Shown one piece after another: positions 33,758 through 42,281 of a stretch of 64,000 nucleotides of DNA. Position 1 is the stretch's first letter. Each line of letters starts with the position of its first letter. Under the pieces are notes generated by a model that was not told the origin of the DNA, ran no database searches, and was given only the letters and a program-made list of their open reading frames with translations. A program made the translations under genes and the position numbers. The stretch is from assembly GCF_014884385.1 (NCBI RefSeq), contig NZ_WKFH01000003.1, positions 1,502,001 through 1,566,000 of the forward strand, written 5' to 3'. The DNA comes from Phycobacter azelaicus. GTDB lineage: Bacteria; Pseudomonadota; Alphaproteobacteria; Rhodobacterales; Rhodobacteraceae.

Positions 33758-35008
33758 ATGAGCGGCGCAGCGGCACAGAAGACACCCTTGTTCACCCCGG
33801 TTTTGATCGTGGGCTGCGTGATCATCATGGTCAGCTTTGCGGTGCGCGCCTCTTTCGGGGTGTTCCAGATCCCCATCGCCGAAGAGTTCGGCTGGCTGCG
33901 CACGGAGTTTTCGCTGGCCATCGCGATCCAGAACCTCGCCTGGGGCATTGGCCAGCCGATCTTTGGCGCCATTGCGGAAAAGATCGGCGATCGCAAGGCC
34001 ATCATTCTGGGCGCCTTGGTCTACGCGGCGGGGCTGGCGTTGAGCGCAGGGTCTACCACACCGATTGAGCATCAGGCCTATGCTTGGCTGGTGGGCTTTG
34101 GCATCGCGGGCACGGGCTTTGGCGTGGTGCTGGCGGTCGTGGGACGGGCCAGCTCGGATGAGAACCGCTCGATGTCGCTGGCGATTGTCACGGCGGCAGG
34201 CTCGGCCGGGCAGATCTTTGGCGCGCCCTGGGCGGAGTGGATGCTCACCTTCCTGACCTGGCAGACGGTGTTCCTTGTCTTTGCAGGCGTTGTGCTGGCG
34301 CTGATCCTGACGCTGCCGCTGATGCGCGCGCCGGAAATGGCCAGCAAATCAGAGCTGGAAGAAAGCATGGGCGCCATCCTGATCAAGGCCTTCAAGGATC
34401 CCTCCTATACGCTGATCTTCCTCGGGTTTTTCAGCTGCGGCTATCAGTTGGCCTTTGTCACCGCGCATTTCCCGGCCTTTGTCACCGAGATGTGCGGGCC
34501 GATCATGCCGGGCGGGGCGCTATATAGTATCGGGATCACCTCCACCTCGGCGCTGGGCGCGGTTGCGATCTCCTTGATCGGGGCCGCCAATGTGGGGGGC
34601 ACCTTGCTTGCGGGGTATCTGGGTAAGCGGTACTCCAAGAAGTACCTGCTGGCGGCGATCTATACCGGGCGCACCATTGCGGCGGCGGCCTTCATCATGG
34701 TGCCGATCACGCCGACGACGGTCATCATCTTCTCTATTGTCATGGGGTCGCTGTGGCTTGCGACGGTGCCGCTGACCTCTGGCCTCGTCGCGCATATCTA
34801 TGGGCTGCGCTACATGGGCACGCTTTACGGGATCGTGTTCTTCAGCCACCAGCTGGGCAGTTTCCTGGGCGTCTGGCTAGGTGGGCGTATGTATGACGCC
34901 TATGGCGATTATACCTTCGTGTGGTGGATTGGCGTGGCCGTCGGGGCCTTCAGCGCCATCGTGCATCTGCCGGTGCGGGAACGCCCCTTGGGCAGCGTGG
35001 CGGCGTGA
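33758..35008 (+). CDS. MFS transporter (monocarboxylate/oxalate-formate antiporter-like)
   Basis: A 416-residue major facilitator with about twelve hydrophobic spans. Typical motifs are the loop 2-3 segment GAIAEKIGDRKAIILG and GLRYMGTLYGIVFFSHQLGSFLGVWLGG late in the protein, seen in the OxlT/MCT-like subgroup. The ATG at 33758 follows GAGAGG with seven bases spacing; an in-frame TTG at 33743 is unlikely. Substrate unknown; monocarboxylates are the most frequent guess for this subgroup. It is divergent from zapE. Confidence 0.88.
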   Translation: MSGAAAQKTPLFTPVLIVGCVIIMVSFAVRASFGVFQIPIAEEFGWLRTEFSLAIAIQNLAWGIGQPIFGAIAEKIGDRKAIILGALVYAAGLALSAGSTTPIEHQAYAWLVGFGIAGTGFGVVLAVVGRASSDENRSMSLAIVTAAGSAGQIFGAPWAEWMLTFLTWQTVFLVFAGVVLALILTLPLMRAPEMASKSELEESMGAILIKAFKDPSYTLIFLGFFSCGYQLAFVTAHFPAFVTEMCGPIMPGGALYSIGITSTSALGAVAISLIGAANVGGTLLAGYLGKRYSKKYLLAAIYTGRTIAAAAFIMVPITPTTVIIFSIVMGSLWLATVPLTSGLVAHIYGLRYMGTLYGIVFFSHQLGSFLGVWLGGRMYDAYGDYTFVWWIGVAVGAFSAIVHLPVRERPLGSVAA

Positions 35009-35106
35009 TCTTTGCAAACGGGCGGAGCCAGCAAAGCGTGCAGGTTGTTAGGCCTTTCAAAGCAGGTGTTCTTGACTTGGCGTGACAATGGACTTTCTTG
35101 TCCGGC

Positions 35107-35688
35107 ATGACTGATCTTTCGACCCAATCGCTGGACGAGCTTAGCCTCAACGAGCCAGCCCGGCCCAAGGCGCCGCCGGTGCCCGCAGCAACAGATATGC
35201 ACCGTCGTCAGGGGCAACAACTGGCGGCCATTCATCGTCATTATCTGATGGAGATGGCTCAGATCGCTGCCGTTCTGGCGCGGATCGAAGCTGGGGACAC
35301 GCCGCCCGAAGACCTGGAATCGATCGTGCTGTCCCTCGATATGGCCGAGAATTTTCGCGCCTTCGGATCGCTGTGCGGGCATGAATGTCAGGTGCTGAAG
35401 TTTCACCACGACATTGAAAGCGCCGATATGTTCCCCCGGATCGAAGCCGCGGCTGGGGAAAGGTTCCGTGCGATCGTGGCCAAGTTGAAGTCAGAGCATG
35501 AAGTGGTCCACGAGTTGATCCTCCGCCTCGCCCGCGCAGCGGAGGCACTGGCGCAAGACCCGTGCGAAGCGAATTTCGCTGAGGCAGCCGCCATATTCCG
35601 AAAACTGGAAGAGGTTGTGCGCTCGCATTTCGGCTATGAGGAAACGGAACTGGCAGAGGCTATCGGGTATTACCTCGGCGCGATTTGA
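35107..35688 (+). CDS. Hemerythrin/HHE-domain protein
   Basis: A 193-residue helical protein with an extended N-terminus and a hemerythrin-like four-helix bundle. The likely metal ligands are His and Glu in IHRHYLMEM, CGHECQVLKFHHDIES, KSEHEVVHELI and RSHFGYEETELAEAIG. Such proteins bind a di-iron centre and sense or carry oxygen or nitric oxide, or store iron. The ATG at 35107 is the first good start; an in-frame TTG lies nine bases upstream. The next clear gene begins about 120 bases downstream. Confidence 0.82.
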   Translation: MTDLSTQSLDELSLNEPARPKAPPVPAATDMHRRQGQQLAAIHRHYLMEMAQIAAVLARIEAGDTPPEDLESIVLSLDMAENFRAFGSLCGHECQVLKFHHDIESADMFPRIEAAAGERFRAIVAKLKSEHEVVHELILRLARAAEALAQDPCEANFAEAAAIFRKLEEVVRSHFGYEETELAEAIGYYLGAI

Positions 35689-35810
35689 TGGGCGCCTTTC
35701 TGGGTGCGATAGCCGTGAGACTACGACCGGTCAGCAGCGCCTTGTTCGGGAGACCGCTTGATAGTATTGTCTGCCAAAAGCGGCATTCGACCGTGACGAG
35801 CAGGCATTCT

Positions 35811-36167
35811 ATGAAATTCGTGACCGACGGAATGATGAAGCAACTGTTTGCGGTGCTTTCCTGCGCTGCCCTGCTCGTGTGGTCGCTGGTTCCGTCCTTT
35901 ACACATGCACCCACAGTCATTGACACCATGCAGGATCACCTGGAAATGGTCGAAGCTCATGGGCACTCGCATGGCTTTGAGGAAGACCTTTACTGGGCGA
36001 TGCATGGGCACAGCCATGATGTAGCGGATCACGATCACGGTCAGGCGCTTCTCCCTCTCGGCAGGGAAGCTGATCCGTTTTCCGAGTTCACGAAACCCTG
36101 GACGAGGATAGCGTCGATTGACGGCCCGTACAGGCAGTTCCGAATAGACCGACCTCCGCGCGGATGA
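35811..36167 (+). CDS. His-rich exported small protein (metal-binding candidate)
   Basis: A 118-residue protein with a signal-like hydrophobic run (MMKQLFAVLSCAALLVWSLVP) and a His-rich mature part. Between about residues 50 and 78 it reads EAHGHSHGF and, after a short spacer, MHGHSHDVADHDHGQ, giving about ten His in 30 residues. This pattern fits periplasmic binding of zinc, nickel or copper. ATGs at 35811, 35832 and 35835 are possible starts. It lies upstream of a HupE/UreJ-family gene and a transmembrane anchor gene on the same strand, so a metal-handling operon is likely. Family not recognised. Confidence 0.7.
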   Translation: MKFVTDGMMKQLFAVLSCAALLVWSLVPSFTHAPTVIDTMQDHLEMVEAHGHSHGFEEDLYWAMHGHSHDVADHDHGQALLPLGREADPFSEFTKPWTRIASIDGPYRQFRIDRPPRG

Positions 36168-36223
36168 TCGGGGCGGCTTATGCCGTGTCAAACGATCAAC
36201 CTCAATTCAAGCGGAGTAATTCC

Positions 36224-36952
36224 ATGAAAACCCTCACTGAGGGCGTTCGGCGCATGCCAATGCGTCATGCGCTTCTCGTCCTAGCCGCGCTTGCACTTAC
36301 AACAGGCACTGCGCTTGCTCATGACGTCACCCCTGGCGATGCGGGCTATATTCAAGAGATTTGGGGCGTGCATGTCATCCCCTTCATCTATCTTGGCGCA
36401 AAGCACATGATCACGGGATATGACCATATCCTCTTCCTTCTGGGCGTCGTTTTCTTCCTCTATCACATGAAGGACGTGGCGATTTACGTCAGCCTTTTTG
36501 CTCTTGGTCACTCGGTCACGATGCTTCTGGGCGTTTGGTTCGGCTGGGGCATCAATGCCTATATCATCGATGCCATCATTGGTTTGTCGGTGATCTACAA
36601 GGCGCTCGACAATCTTGGCATGTTCCAGAAATGGTTTGGGGTCCAGCCGAACACCAAATGGGCAACGCTGATCTTTGGTCTGTTCCATGGTACGGGGCTT
36701 GCATCGAAGATCCTGGAGTACCGGATTGATCCGGACGGTTTGTTGGCAAACCTCCTGGCCTTCAATGTCGGTGTGGAACTTGGGCAATTGCTGGCTCTCT
36801 TTGTCATCCTGATCGTCATGGGATACTGGCGCCGCAGCCCGAATTTCATTCGCCAGGCTTCTATCGCCAACTGGATCATGGTCGGCCTGGGGATCTGGCT
36901 GACCTACGTGCAAGTCGCAGGCTTCCTGCAATTCTTTCATCACGGACACTGA
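36224..36952 (+). CDS. HupE/UreJ family membrane protein
   Basis: A 242-residue polytopic membrane protein with a signal sequence (LLVLAALALTTGTALAHD). The HupE/UreJ hallmark appears as HMITGYDHILFLLGVVFF, with later FALGHSVTML and FGLFHGTGLASKIL, each containing conserved His. About six or seven spans are visible. HupE and UreJ are known nickel permeases beside hydrogenase or urease genes; none is seen here, so the cargo metal is uncertain. The start ATG has GCGGAG upstream. It is preceded by a His-rich small protein and followed after 11 bases by a membrane-anchored protein. Confidence 0.88.
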   Translation: MKTLTEGVRRMPMRHALLVLAALALTTGTALAHDVTPGDAGYIQEIWGVHVIPFIYLGAKHMITGYDHILFLLGVVFFLYHMKDVAIYVSLFALGHSVTMLLGVWFGWGINAYIIDAIIGLSVIYKALDNLGMFQKWFGVQPNTKWATLIFGLFHGTGLASKILEYRIDPDGLLANLLAFNVGVELGQLLALFVILIVMGYWRRSPNFIRQASIANWIMVGLGIWLTYVQVAGFLQFFHHGH

Positions 36953-36963
36953 CGGAGGACGAT

Positions 36964-37578
36964 ATGCATAACGCACCAAGACCGAACCTCGAAGATCTGC
37001 CCACACGGGCGCAGTTGCGGCGCTCGTCCATTGCCGCAGGCATCGGCGCAGTCATGATCGCAGTGATGATCTACATGCCTGCAGAGCTGGGCAAAGATCC
37101 CACTGGCGTCGGCACACTCCTTGGTCTGACCGAGATGGGTGAAATCAAGCAACAGCTTGCGCAGGAAGCCGCAGAAGATGCGGAACTGCACGGCTCTGAT
37201 GCTTCGTCATCCTTGATGGATGACATCCTCGGCCTGTTCGTTTCAGCGGCCCATGCACAGGACACATGGCAGGATGAGATGACCTTCACGCTCGAACCCG
37301 GCGATTGGGTCGAGATCAAGGCGACCATGCAGGAAGGCGCGACCCTTTACTATTCGTGGGTTGCGGACGGAGGGCGCATCAACTTTGATCTCCACGCCCA
37401 TGCGGGCGAGCAGAACGTCACCTATGAAAAGGGCCGTGGAAAAACCGAGGGCGAAGGCAGCTTCGAGACGCCTTTTGCCGGGGATCATGGTTGGTTTTGG
37501 AGGAACCGTGACGACAAGCCCGTCACGGTGACGCTTCAGTTGCGAGGCGACTACAACGCCATCGTTCGGAGTGAATAA
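36964..37578 (+). CDS. Transmembrane anchor protein associated with HupE
   Basis: A 204-residue protein with one N-terminal membrane span (IAAGIGAVMIAVMIYM, about residues 23-40), an acidic helical stalk rich in Ala, Glu and Ser, an internal hydrophobic AHAQ segment (about residues 85-98) and a C-terminal beta-like domain (FTLEPGDWVEIKATMQEGATLYYSWVA... HAHAG... GDHGWFWRN). Annotations of homologues as transmembrane anchor protein beside HupE genes are familiar to me, but no function is established. It is co-transcribed with the HupE gene and could supply a periplasmic domain for it. Confidence 0.75.
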   Translation: MHNAPRPNLEDLPTRAQLRRSSIAAGIGAVMIAVMIYMPAELGKDPTGVGTLLGLTEMGEIKQQLAQEAAEDAELHGSDASSSLMDDILGLFVSAAHAQDTWQDEMTFTLEPGDWVEIKATMQEGATLYYSWVADGGRINFDLHAHAGEQNVTYEKGRGKTEGEGSFETPFAGDHGWFWRNRDDKPVTVTLQLRGDYNAIVRSE

Positions 37579-37582
37579 GTGA

Positions 37583-37624
37583 TTGTCCGGCGCAGACTAT
37601 GTGATGTGTGCGCCGGACAAATTT
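37583..37624. terminator. Bidirectional intrinsic terminator
   Basis: TTGTCCGGCGCA and TGCGCCGGACAA form a perfect 12-bp stem with a 14-base loop between convergent genes, followed by ATTT. It closes the HupE cluster and the minus-strand cyclodeaminase operon. Confidence 0.75.
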
Positions 37625-37647
37625 GAAATCGTGATCCTTGGCGCTCG

Positions 37648-38565
37648 TTATCTCTCAGAGCGCCATTTCTCTAGGATGTGACGGCTGGCCATCAGGTCCA
37701 GATGGGCGCCACCGCCGTTCTTGAACAGGGTGATCGCCTCTGGGTCATAGGCGGGGAAGGCGTCGAGGGCGTAGAAATCCGCCAGCACGTCGCCCCGCTG
37801 TATGACGCCCTCAGCCAGCGGAATCTTGAATTCGCCGATGTGATCCAGCGTGGTGTCGAAGCTGTCGCAATAGATGCGCGCACGGCAAAGCGCCTCGTCA
37901 TCGGTCTCACGCATGTCGGGGCGGTAGGCACCGATCAGGTTCAGGTGCTGACCGGGTTTCAGCCATTCCCCTGTGACCACCGGGGTCGAGGACATGGTGG
38001 AGGTCACGATGATATCCGCCGAGCGCACGGCGGCCTCCAGATCTGCGGTGACCTCGATCTGCGGATAGATGGCCTTCATGTCCTCGGCCTTGGACCGGGT
38101 GCGGTTCCAGACCCGGATCTGGGCGCGGGGGTAGGCGGAGCCAAAGGCCTCCACCAGCGATCCGGCGACGGTGCCCGCGCCGACGATCAGGATGTCGCGG
38201 CTTTCGGGGTTCGCCAGCCGCATCGCCCCCAAAAGGCTGTCGCCTGCGGTCTTCCACTTGGTCACCAGGTGGAAATCCACCAGCGCATCGAGGGTGCCGT
38301 CCTGATCGGAATAAAGACAGACCGCGCCATTGACCATCGGTTTGCCCGCCGCTGGGTTGCCCGGAAAGATCGTTGCCGTCTTTACCGCAAGGCCCAACCC
38401 GTCAATCCAGGCCGAGCGGCTGAGCAGCGTGTCGGGGTCACGGTAGAGGAAGGTATCGCCGATTTCCGCTTTGGGCAGATCATGCCCCTTGGCCAGTGCC
38501 TCAGTGAATTCGGTCCAGTCCAGAAGGGCTTCCCCTTCTGCAAATCCGATGGATGGGATGGTCAT
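37648..38565 (-). CDS. Ornithine cyclodeaminase / mu-crystallin family protein
   Basis: A 305-residue NAD(P)-dependent protein. The Rossmann motif is ILIVGAGTVAGSLVEAF, and the family features DTFLYRDPD, KTATIFPGNP, TSTMSSTPVV and LIGAYRPDMRE are present. Members include ornithine cyclodeaminase, imine or ketimine reductases and iminosuccinate reductase; the sequence does not decide which. Its start overlaps the stop of the HAD gene as ATGA. The operon order is EamA carrier, HAD hydrolase, this gene, suggesting uptake or export and conversion of a small amino compound. Confidence 0.87.
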   Translation of the reverse strand: MTIPSIGFAEGEALLDWTEFTEALAKGHDLPKAEIGDTFLYRDPDTLLSRSAWIDGLGLAVKTATIFPGNPAAGKPMVNGAVCLYSDQDGTLDALVDFHLVTKWKTAGDSLLGAMRLANPESRDILIVGAGTVAGSLVEAFGSAYPRAQIRVWNRTRSKAEDMKAIYPQIEVTADLEAAVRSADIIVTSTMSSTPVVTGEWLKPGQHLNLIGAYRPDMRETDDEALCRARIYCDSFDTTLDHIGEFKIPLAEGVIQRGDVLADFYALDAFPAYDPEAITLFKNGGGAHLDLMASRHILEKWRSER

Positions 38566-39182
38566 GCAGCCTCCTCGGGCGTCAAAAGCCCCTCGTCTAC
38601 CAGGCGCGCGGCCCAGGTGTCCGGTGTGGTGAAAAGATGGGTGTGCCAGCCGCGCGCGGCGGCGGCCTCGATGTTTTCCGGGCGGTCATCCGTGAACAAC
38701 AAACGGTCCGGCGCCACGCCCGTGTCGCGCTCCAGATGGGCATAGATTTCCGGTTCAGGCTTGATGGTGCGCAGGTGGCCTGAAACGAAGGAGCGGTCGA
38801 ATTCGTCGAAGAACGGGTAGGCCTTGCGGGCAACCTCGAAGGTTCCGACACCGAAATTCGTCAGCGCAAAGACCGGCACATCCCGCGCTTGCAGCGCGCG
38901 CATCAGGCGTACCGAATGGGGGATCTCGGGCGAGGCCATCTCGATCCAACTGTCGTGCCAGTGGCGGATCTCTTCGGCCCAGTCGGGGTGTTGATCTGCC
39001 AGCTTGTAAACCGAGGCGCGAAAATCATGCCCCCGGTCGATATCGAGGTTCATCTCATGCAGGTCCACCTCGGCAAACAGCGCTGTGCGCCGGTCCGGTC
39101 CGATGCGGGCGTCGAAAAAACCTTCGGGATTCCATTCGATCAATACGCGGCCAATGTCGAAAACGACGGCGTCGATGGGCAT
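38562..39182 (-). CDS. HAD-superfamily hydrolase (subfamily IA)
   Basis: A 206-residue haloacid dehalogenase-like phosphatase. Motif I is AVVFDIGRVLIEWNP: the second Asp of the usual DxD is replaced by Gly, as in many YihX-like proteins. Motif II is FALTNFG, motif III has Lys in TIKPEPEIY, and motif IV is LLFTDDRPENIEAA. The start at 39182 begins the conserved MPIDAVVFD. It lies 26 bases after the EamA carrier gene and overlaps the ornithine-cyclodeaminase-like gene. Substrate not predictable. Confidence 0.88.
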   Translation of the reverse strand: MPIDAVVFDIGRVLIEWNPEGFFDARIGPDRRTALFAEVDLHEMNLDIDRGHDFRASVYKLADQHPDWAEEIRHWHDSWIEMASPEIPHSVRLMRALQARDVPVFALTNFGVGTFEVARKAYPFFDEFDRSFVSGHLRTIKPEPEIYAHLERDTGVAPDRLLFTDDRPENIEAAAARGWHTHLFTTPDTWAARLVDEGLLTPEEAA

Positions 39183-39208
39183 CTTGTCGGTCCCTGTCCT
39201 GTCCTCGT

Positions 39209-40171
39209 TTACCCGGCCGACCGGGGGCGCGGGCGGGGCACCGGGCGGCTGCGCCGGGTTTCGCGCCAGACTGAAACAAGACCTGCGCCAATGATCAAGG
39301 CCGAACCGGCCCAGACCGGCAGATCGGGCCATTCATCGAAGACCAGAACGCCCCAGAGGACCGCCATGGGCATGGCGACATATTCGAACGGTGCGGCCAG
39401 GCCCGCCTCGTTCAGCCGATAGGCCTGGCTGACCAGATAGCCGCCAAGCGATCCGGCAAGGCCGACGCCGACGAACAGCCACCAATCCTGTGGTGCGGGC
39501 CAGATCCAGGCGCGCAGGATGTAATCCACGGCGGCATTATCACCGGTGGCAAAGCGGCCATCGCCCGTGAAAAGCCCAACCAGTCCGCTGACCACCAGAA
39601 AGCCCAAGGTGGGATAGAACGACAGGGTGGAGGCTTTTTCGGCCCCGCCCGCGCGCCGGGTCAGCACATGGAGCGTGGCATAGCCGCAGGCGCCGAGCAG
39701 CGGCAGGATCGCGGCGGCCTGAAAGCTGCCGGGGCCGGGCCGCATGATGATCAGAACGCCAAGGAACCCCGCAGCCACCGCGCCCCAGCGCCAGGGGCCA
39801 ACGCGTTCCTTCAACACCACTACCGACAGGGCGGTGACGATCAAGGGGGTGGCAAAGGCGATGGCGACCGCCTCGGCGATGGGCATGATGGCAAGACCGG
39901 TGAAAAAGCAAAGGTTGGCAAACAGCACGGCACAGCAGCGCATCAGGTGCAGTTTCGGCTGCCGGGTGCGCAGGATGTGGAAGCCGCCCTCCAAGGGGAT
40001 GATCACTGCCGCCAGTACGATCAGCGCCACCACCGAGCGCACCATCACCACCTGATACAGCGGATAATCGCCCGACAGAAACTTGAAGATCACGTCGATC
40101 ACGGAGAAACAGACGGCAGACCCCGCAGCGGCCATCAGCCCCAGAACACTGACTTTGATTTCCTGGCTCAT
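39209..40171 (-). CDS. EamA/DMT-family drug/metabolite transporter
   Basis: A 320-residue carrier with ten hydrophobic spans in two EamA repeats. Typical segments are FSVIDVIFKFLSGDYPLYQVVMVR in repeat one and AAPFEYVAMPMAVLWGVLVFDEWPD in repeat two. The start at 40171 (MSQEIKV) precedes the first span; more upstream in-frame codons overlap the promoter. It is the first gene of a three-gene minus-strand operon with a HAD hydrolase and an ornithine-cyclodeaminase-like protein. It probably moves the metabolite those enzymes act on. Confidence 0.9.
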   Translation of the reverse strand: MSQEIKVSVLGLMAAAGSAVCFSVIDVIFKFLSGDYPLYQVVMVRSVVALIVLAAVIIPLEGGFHILRTRQPKLHLMRCCAVLFANLCFFTGLAIMPIAEAVAIAFATPLIVTALSVVVLKERVGPWRWGAVAAGFLGVLIIMRPGPGSFQAAAILPLLGACGYATLHVLTRRAGGAEKASTLSFYPTLGFLVVSGLVGLFTGDGRFATGDNAAVDYILRAWIWPAPQDWWLFVGVGLAGSLGGYLVSQAYRLNEAGLAAPFEYVAMPMAVLWGVLVFDEWPDLPVWAGSALIIGAGLVSVWRETRRSRPVPRPRPRSAG

Positions 40172-40293
40172 GGCCTGCCTTTCTGGCGCGTTTTTCGATG
40201 TATCACGAGCTGTTATTCCCCTGATGACAAAATGCCATTGGGCGCTGCGACCCTTTGTTCCTACCCTGAAGAAAACCATGAGGGAATGCCCGG

Positions 40294-40632
40294 ATGATCA
40301 CATGTTACGTCGCCTATGAAATCAACCCGGACCGGGTGGAGGCCTTTGAGATCTACGCCAAGGCCTGGATCCCGCTGGTCGAACGCTTTGGTGGCACCCA
40401 TCACGGCTATTTCCTGCCGCAGGAAAGCGCCAATGACTTGGCGCTGGCGCTGTTCTCCTTCCCCTCGCTTGCGGCTTATGAGGACTACCGGACCAAGAGC
40501 GTTGAAGACGCCGATTGCCAGGCGGCGTTCCGTTTCGCCAAGGAAAACGACATCATCCGCCGCTATGACCGTAGTTTCCTGAAACCCGTAATGGAGGGTG
40601 ATCTGGCCCCCTTGCGGGCTGCGATGGGTTGA
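40294..40632 (+). CDS. NIPSNAP family protein
   Basis: A 112-residue ferredoxin-like alpha/beta-barrel protein of the NIPSNAP family. It begins MITCYVAYEINPDRVEAFEIYAKAW and contains ERFGGTHHGYFLPQESANDLALALFSFPSLAAYEDYR, which is characteristic. No enzymatic function is established. It is divergent from the EamA carrier operon. Confidence 0.88.
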   Translation: MITCYVAYEINPDRVEAFEIYAKAWIPLVERFGGTHHGYFLPQESANDLALALFSFPSLAAYEDYRTKSVEDADCQAAFRFAKENDIIRRYDRSFLKPVMEGDLAPLRAAMG

Positions 40633-40739
40633 TCGGGGCAACTCCCACATCCCATAAGGCCCCAAAGGACTACCTTTGGCAAAAGGAGCGGCGCGACCGT
40701 GGGCATCGTGGCGGATCAACAAGGTGGATGGATTCGAGC

Positions 40740-41339
40740 CTATTGCGCGGGCTCTTCAGTCATTGCCGTTGCTTCCGCAAAAGCGGCGGCGCGGATCTCA
40801 GCGGCCAGATCGGAATCGGGCAGGGTACGCGCCAGAACCATTCCGCCCACACAAAGCGCCGCCATGGCCATAGCCTTTTGCCGTGCGTCGGGGGCATTCT
40901 GCTGCAACAGGCTGCCTTGCAAAAGGCCCACCATGGCGGTCAGGAGCCGCTGAAAAGCGTCGCGCACCTCGGGGCTGGCGCGGGCAACGTCCGATGGCAG
41001 GGCGATCATCGGGCATTGGTCCTGCACGGCCCCAAGATGAGCATCCGAAAGGTAGCTCTGGATCATCTGCCGTGCGGCCTCGCTGTCAGGGTTCATCGCA
41101 TTGATGCCCGCCTCATGGCGCCACTGGGCACCGCGGCCCATTAAAAAGCTGGAAACAGCGGCGCCGAACAGATCTTCCTTGGTTGCGAAATGGCTGTAGA
41201 ATCCGCCTCGCGTCAGGCCTGCCTCGGCCATGACCATATCGATGGTCACCCCATGAAAGCCGTGGATATTGAACAGGATACGCGCGGCCTCGACGATCCG
41301 GGCACGGGTCTTTGCCTTGTGGGTGCTGCTGTAGGGCAT
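40740..41339 (-). CDS. TetR/AcrR family transcriptional regulator
   Basis: A 199-residue regulator. The DNA-binding part is AARILFNIHGFHGVTIDMVMAEAGLTRGGFYSHFATKEDLF, close to NemR/AcrR-type proteins. Two Cys (DQCPMI and LCVGGM) lie in the C-terminal domain. The start at 41339 (MPYSSTHKAKTR) is preferred over the upstream GTG/ATG because conservation begins there. It is divergent from a small YciI-domain gene, and a perfect 11-bp inverted repeat lies between them, its probable operator. Confidence 0.92.
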   Translation of the reverse strand: MPYSSTHKAKTRARIVEAARILFNIHGFHGVTIDMVMAEAGLTRGGFYSHFATKEDLFGAAVSSFLMGRGAQWRHEAGINAMNPDSEAARQMIQSYLSDAHLGAVQDQCPMIALPSDVARASPEVRDAFQRLLTAMVGLLQGSLLQQNAPDARQKAMAMAALCVGGMVLARTLPDSDLAAEIRAAAFAEATAMTEEPAQ

Positions 41340-41387
41340 GGGGCTGTGGCTCCTGTTTTCGGCGGTTACGGCCAGTGTGACAGAGTT

Positions 41388-41413
41388 CAAAATATGTTCT
41401 TTAACATATTTTG
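41388..41413. promoter_or_regulatory. Palindromic operator between TetR and YciI-domain genes
   Basis: CAAAATATGTT-cttt-AACATATTTTG is a perfect 11-bp inverted repeat with a 4-base spacer, 48 bases from each divergent start. It is AT-rich against a GC-rich background. It is the likely binding site of the adjacent TetR regulator. Confidence 0.8.
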
Positions 41414-41461
41414 AGGGCGGATAGCCTTGGGGTCACTGATGATTTCAAAGGGAGCATTAAG

Positions 41462-41782
41462 ATGCCAAAATTCGTAATCGCCTATCATGGTCACCCCGAT
41501 GTCTCGACGCCCGAGGAGGGCGCAAAGATGATGGCAGACTGGAAGGCCTGGATGGCCGGTCTTGGCGCGGCTGCGGTGGATCCGGGCCTTGCTTTGGGGC
41601 CGTCAAAGACCGTTCTGAGCGATGGGTCGGTGGCAGAGGATGGAGGCGCTAATCCGCTTTCAGGCTACACGGTGATCGAAGCCGCTGACATGGACGCAGC
41701 GATCGAGATGGTGCGCGGCTGTCCGCATTTGTCTGGAAGCGGGTCCCTTGAGATCGCCCCTGACATGGAGCTCGAAATGTAA
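41462..41782 (+). CDS. YciI-like (YCII-related) domain protein
   Basis: A 106-residue protein starting MPKFVIAYHGHPD. The YciI-like fold is suggested by this strand, the EEGAKMMADWKAWMAGLGAAAVDPG helix region, SGYTVIEAADMDAAIEMVRGCPHL and the length. The function is unknown; relatives act as small dehydrochlorinase- or muconolactone-isomerase-like proteins or sit beside sigma factors. It shares a palindromic promoter region with the divergent TetR gene and is probably its main target. Confidence 0.83.
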   Translation: MPKFVIAYHGHPDVSTPEEGAKMMADWKAWMAGLGAAAVDPGLALGPSKTVLSDGSVAEDGGANPLSGYTVIEAADMDAAIEMVRGCPHLSGSGSLEIAPDMELEM

Positions 41783-41813
41783 GACGCGGAAGCCTTGTGG
41801 CGGTCTCGGGCGT

Positions 41814-42281
41814 TTATGGTCGCACGCCGCCCGAGGCGGCCGCCCGGATTTCCCGCTCCAGAGCGTCCAGAAACCGCGATCGGTCCGCCTTGGTAAAGCC
41901 CTTGCCGCTGCCGCCCGCGCCAAGCGGGTTGGCCGCGCGCAGGTCCGCCATCAGGTCGCGCATGGCCAGTTGCTGGCCGATATTGGCTTCGGTGAAGCGT
42001 TCGCCATTGTGGCGCAACACGCGGGCGCCCGCTTCGATGCATTTGGCGGCCAGCGGGATGTCGCCCGTCACCACCACGTCACCCGGCCCACAGCGCTCGG
42101 CGATCCACATATCAGCCACATCCGCCCCCTCGGCGACGATCACGGTTTCCACCAAAGGATTGGCCGAGGGGCGCAGGCCCCCGTTGGAGACCACAAACAT
42201 CTTGAGCCCATGCCGGGTGGCGACCCGCTCAGCCTCGGCCTTGACCGGGCAGGCATCCGCGTCGATGTAGAGTGCGCTCAC
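41814..42281 (-). CDS. YaiI/YqxD family protein (UPF0178, DUF188)
   Basis: A 155-residue protein of the UPF0178 family, a PIN-like fold. The start is [18 protein letters not shown], with conserved acidic residues, followed by [42 protein letters not shown]. The C-terminus includes [11 protein letters not shown]. Nuclease activity is suggested by the fold but not shown for the family. Its start overlaps the sthA stop by four bases, so it is translated from the sthA mRNA. Confidence 0.92.
   Translation of the reverse strand: MSALYIDADACPVKAEAERVATRHGLKMFVVSNGGLRPSANPLVETVIVAEGADVADMWIAERCGPGDVVVTGDIPLAAKCIEAGARVLRHNGERFTEANIGQQLAMRDLMADLRAANPLGAGGSGKGFTKADRSRFLDALEREIRAAASGGVRP

Noticed and set aside
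35041..35106. FNR/Dnr-type box before the hemerythrin gene (TTGACTTGGCGTGACAA)
   Set aside because: The half-site spacing and symmetry do not match TTGAT-N4-ATCAA closely enough to claim a site.
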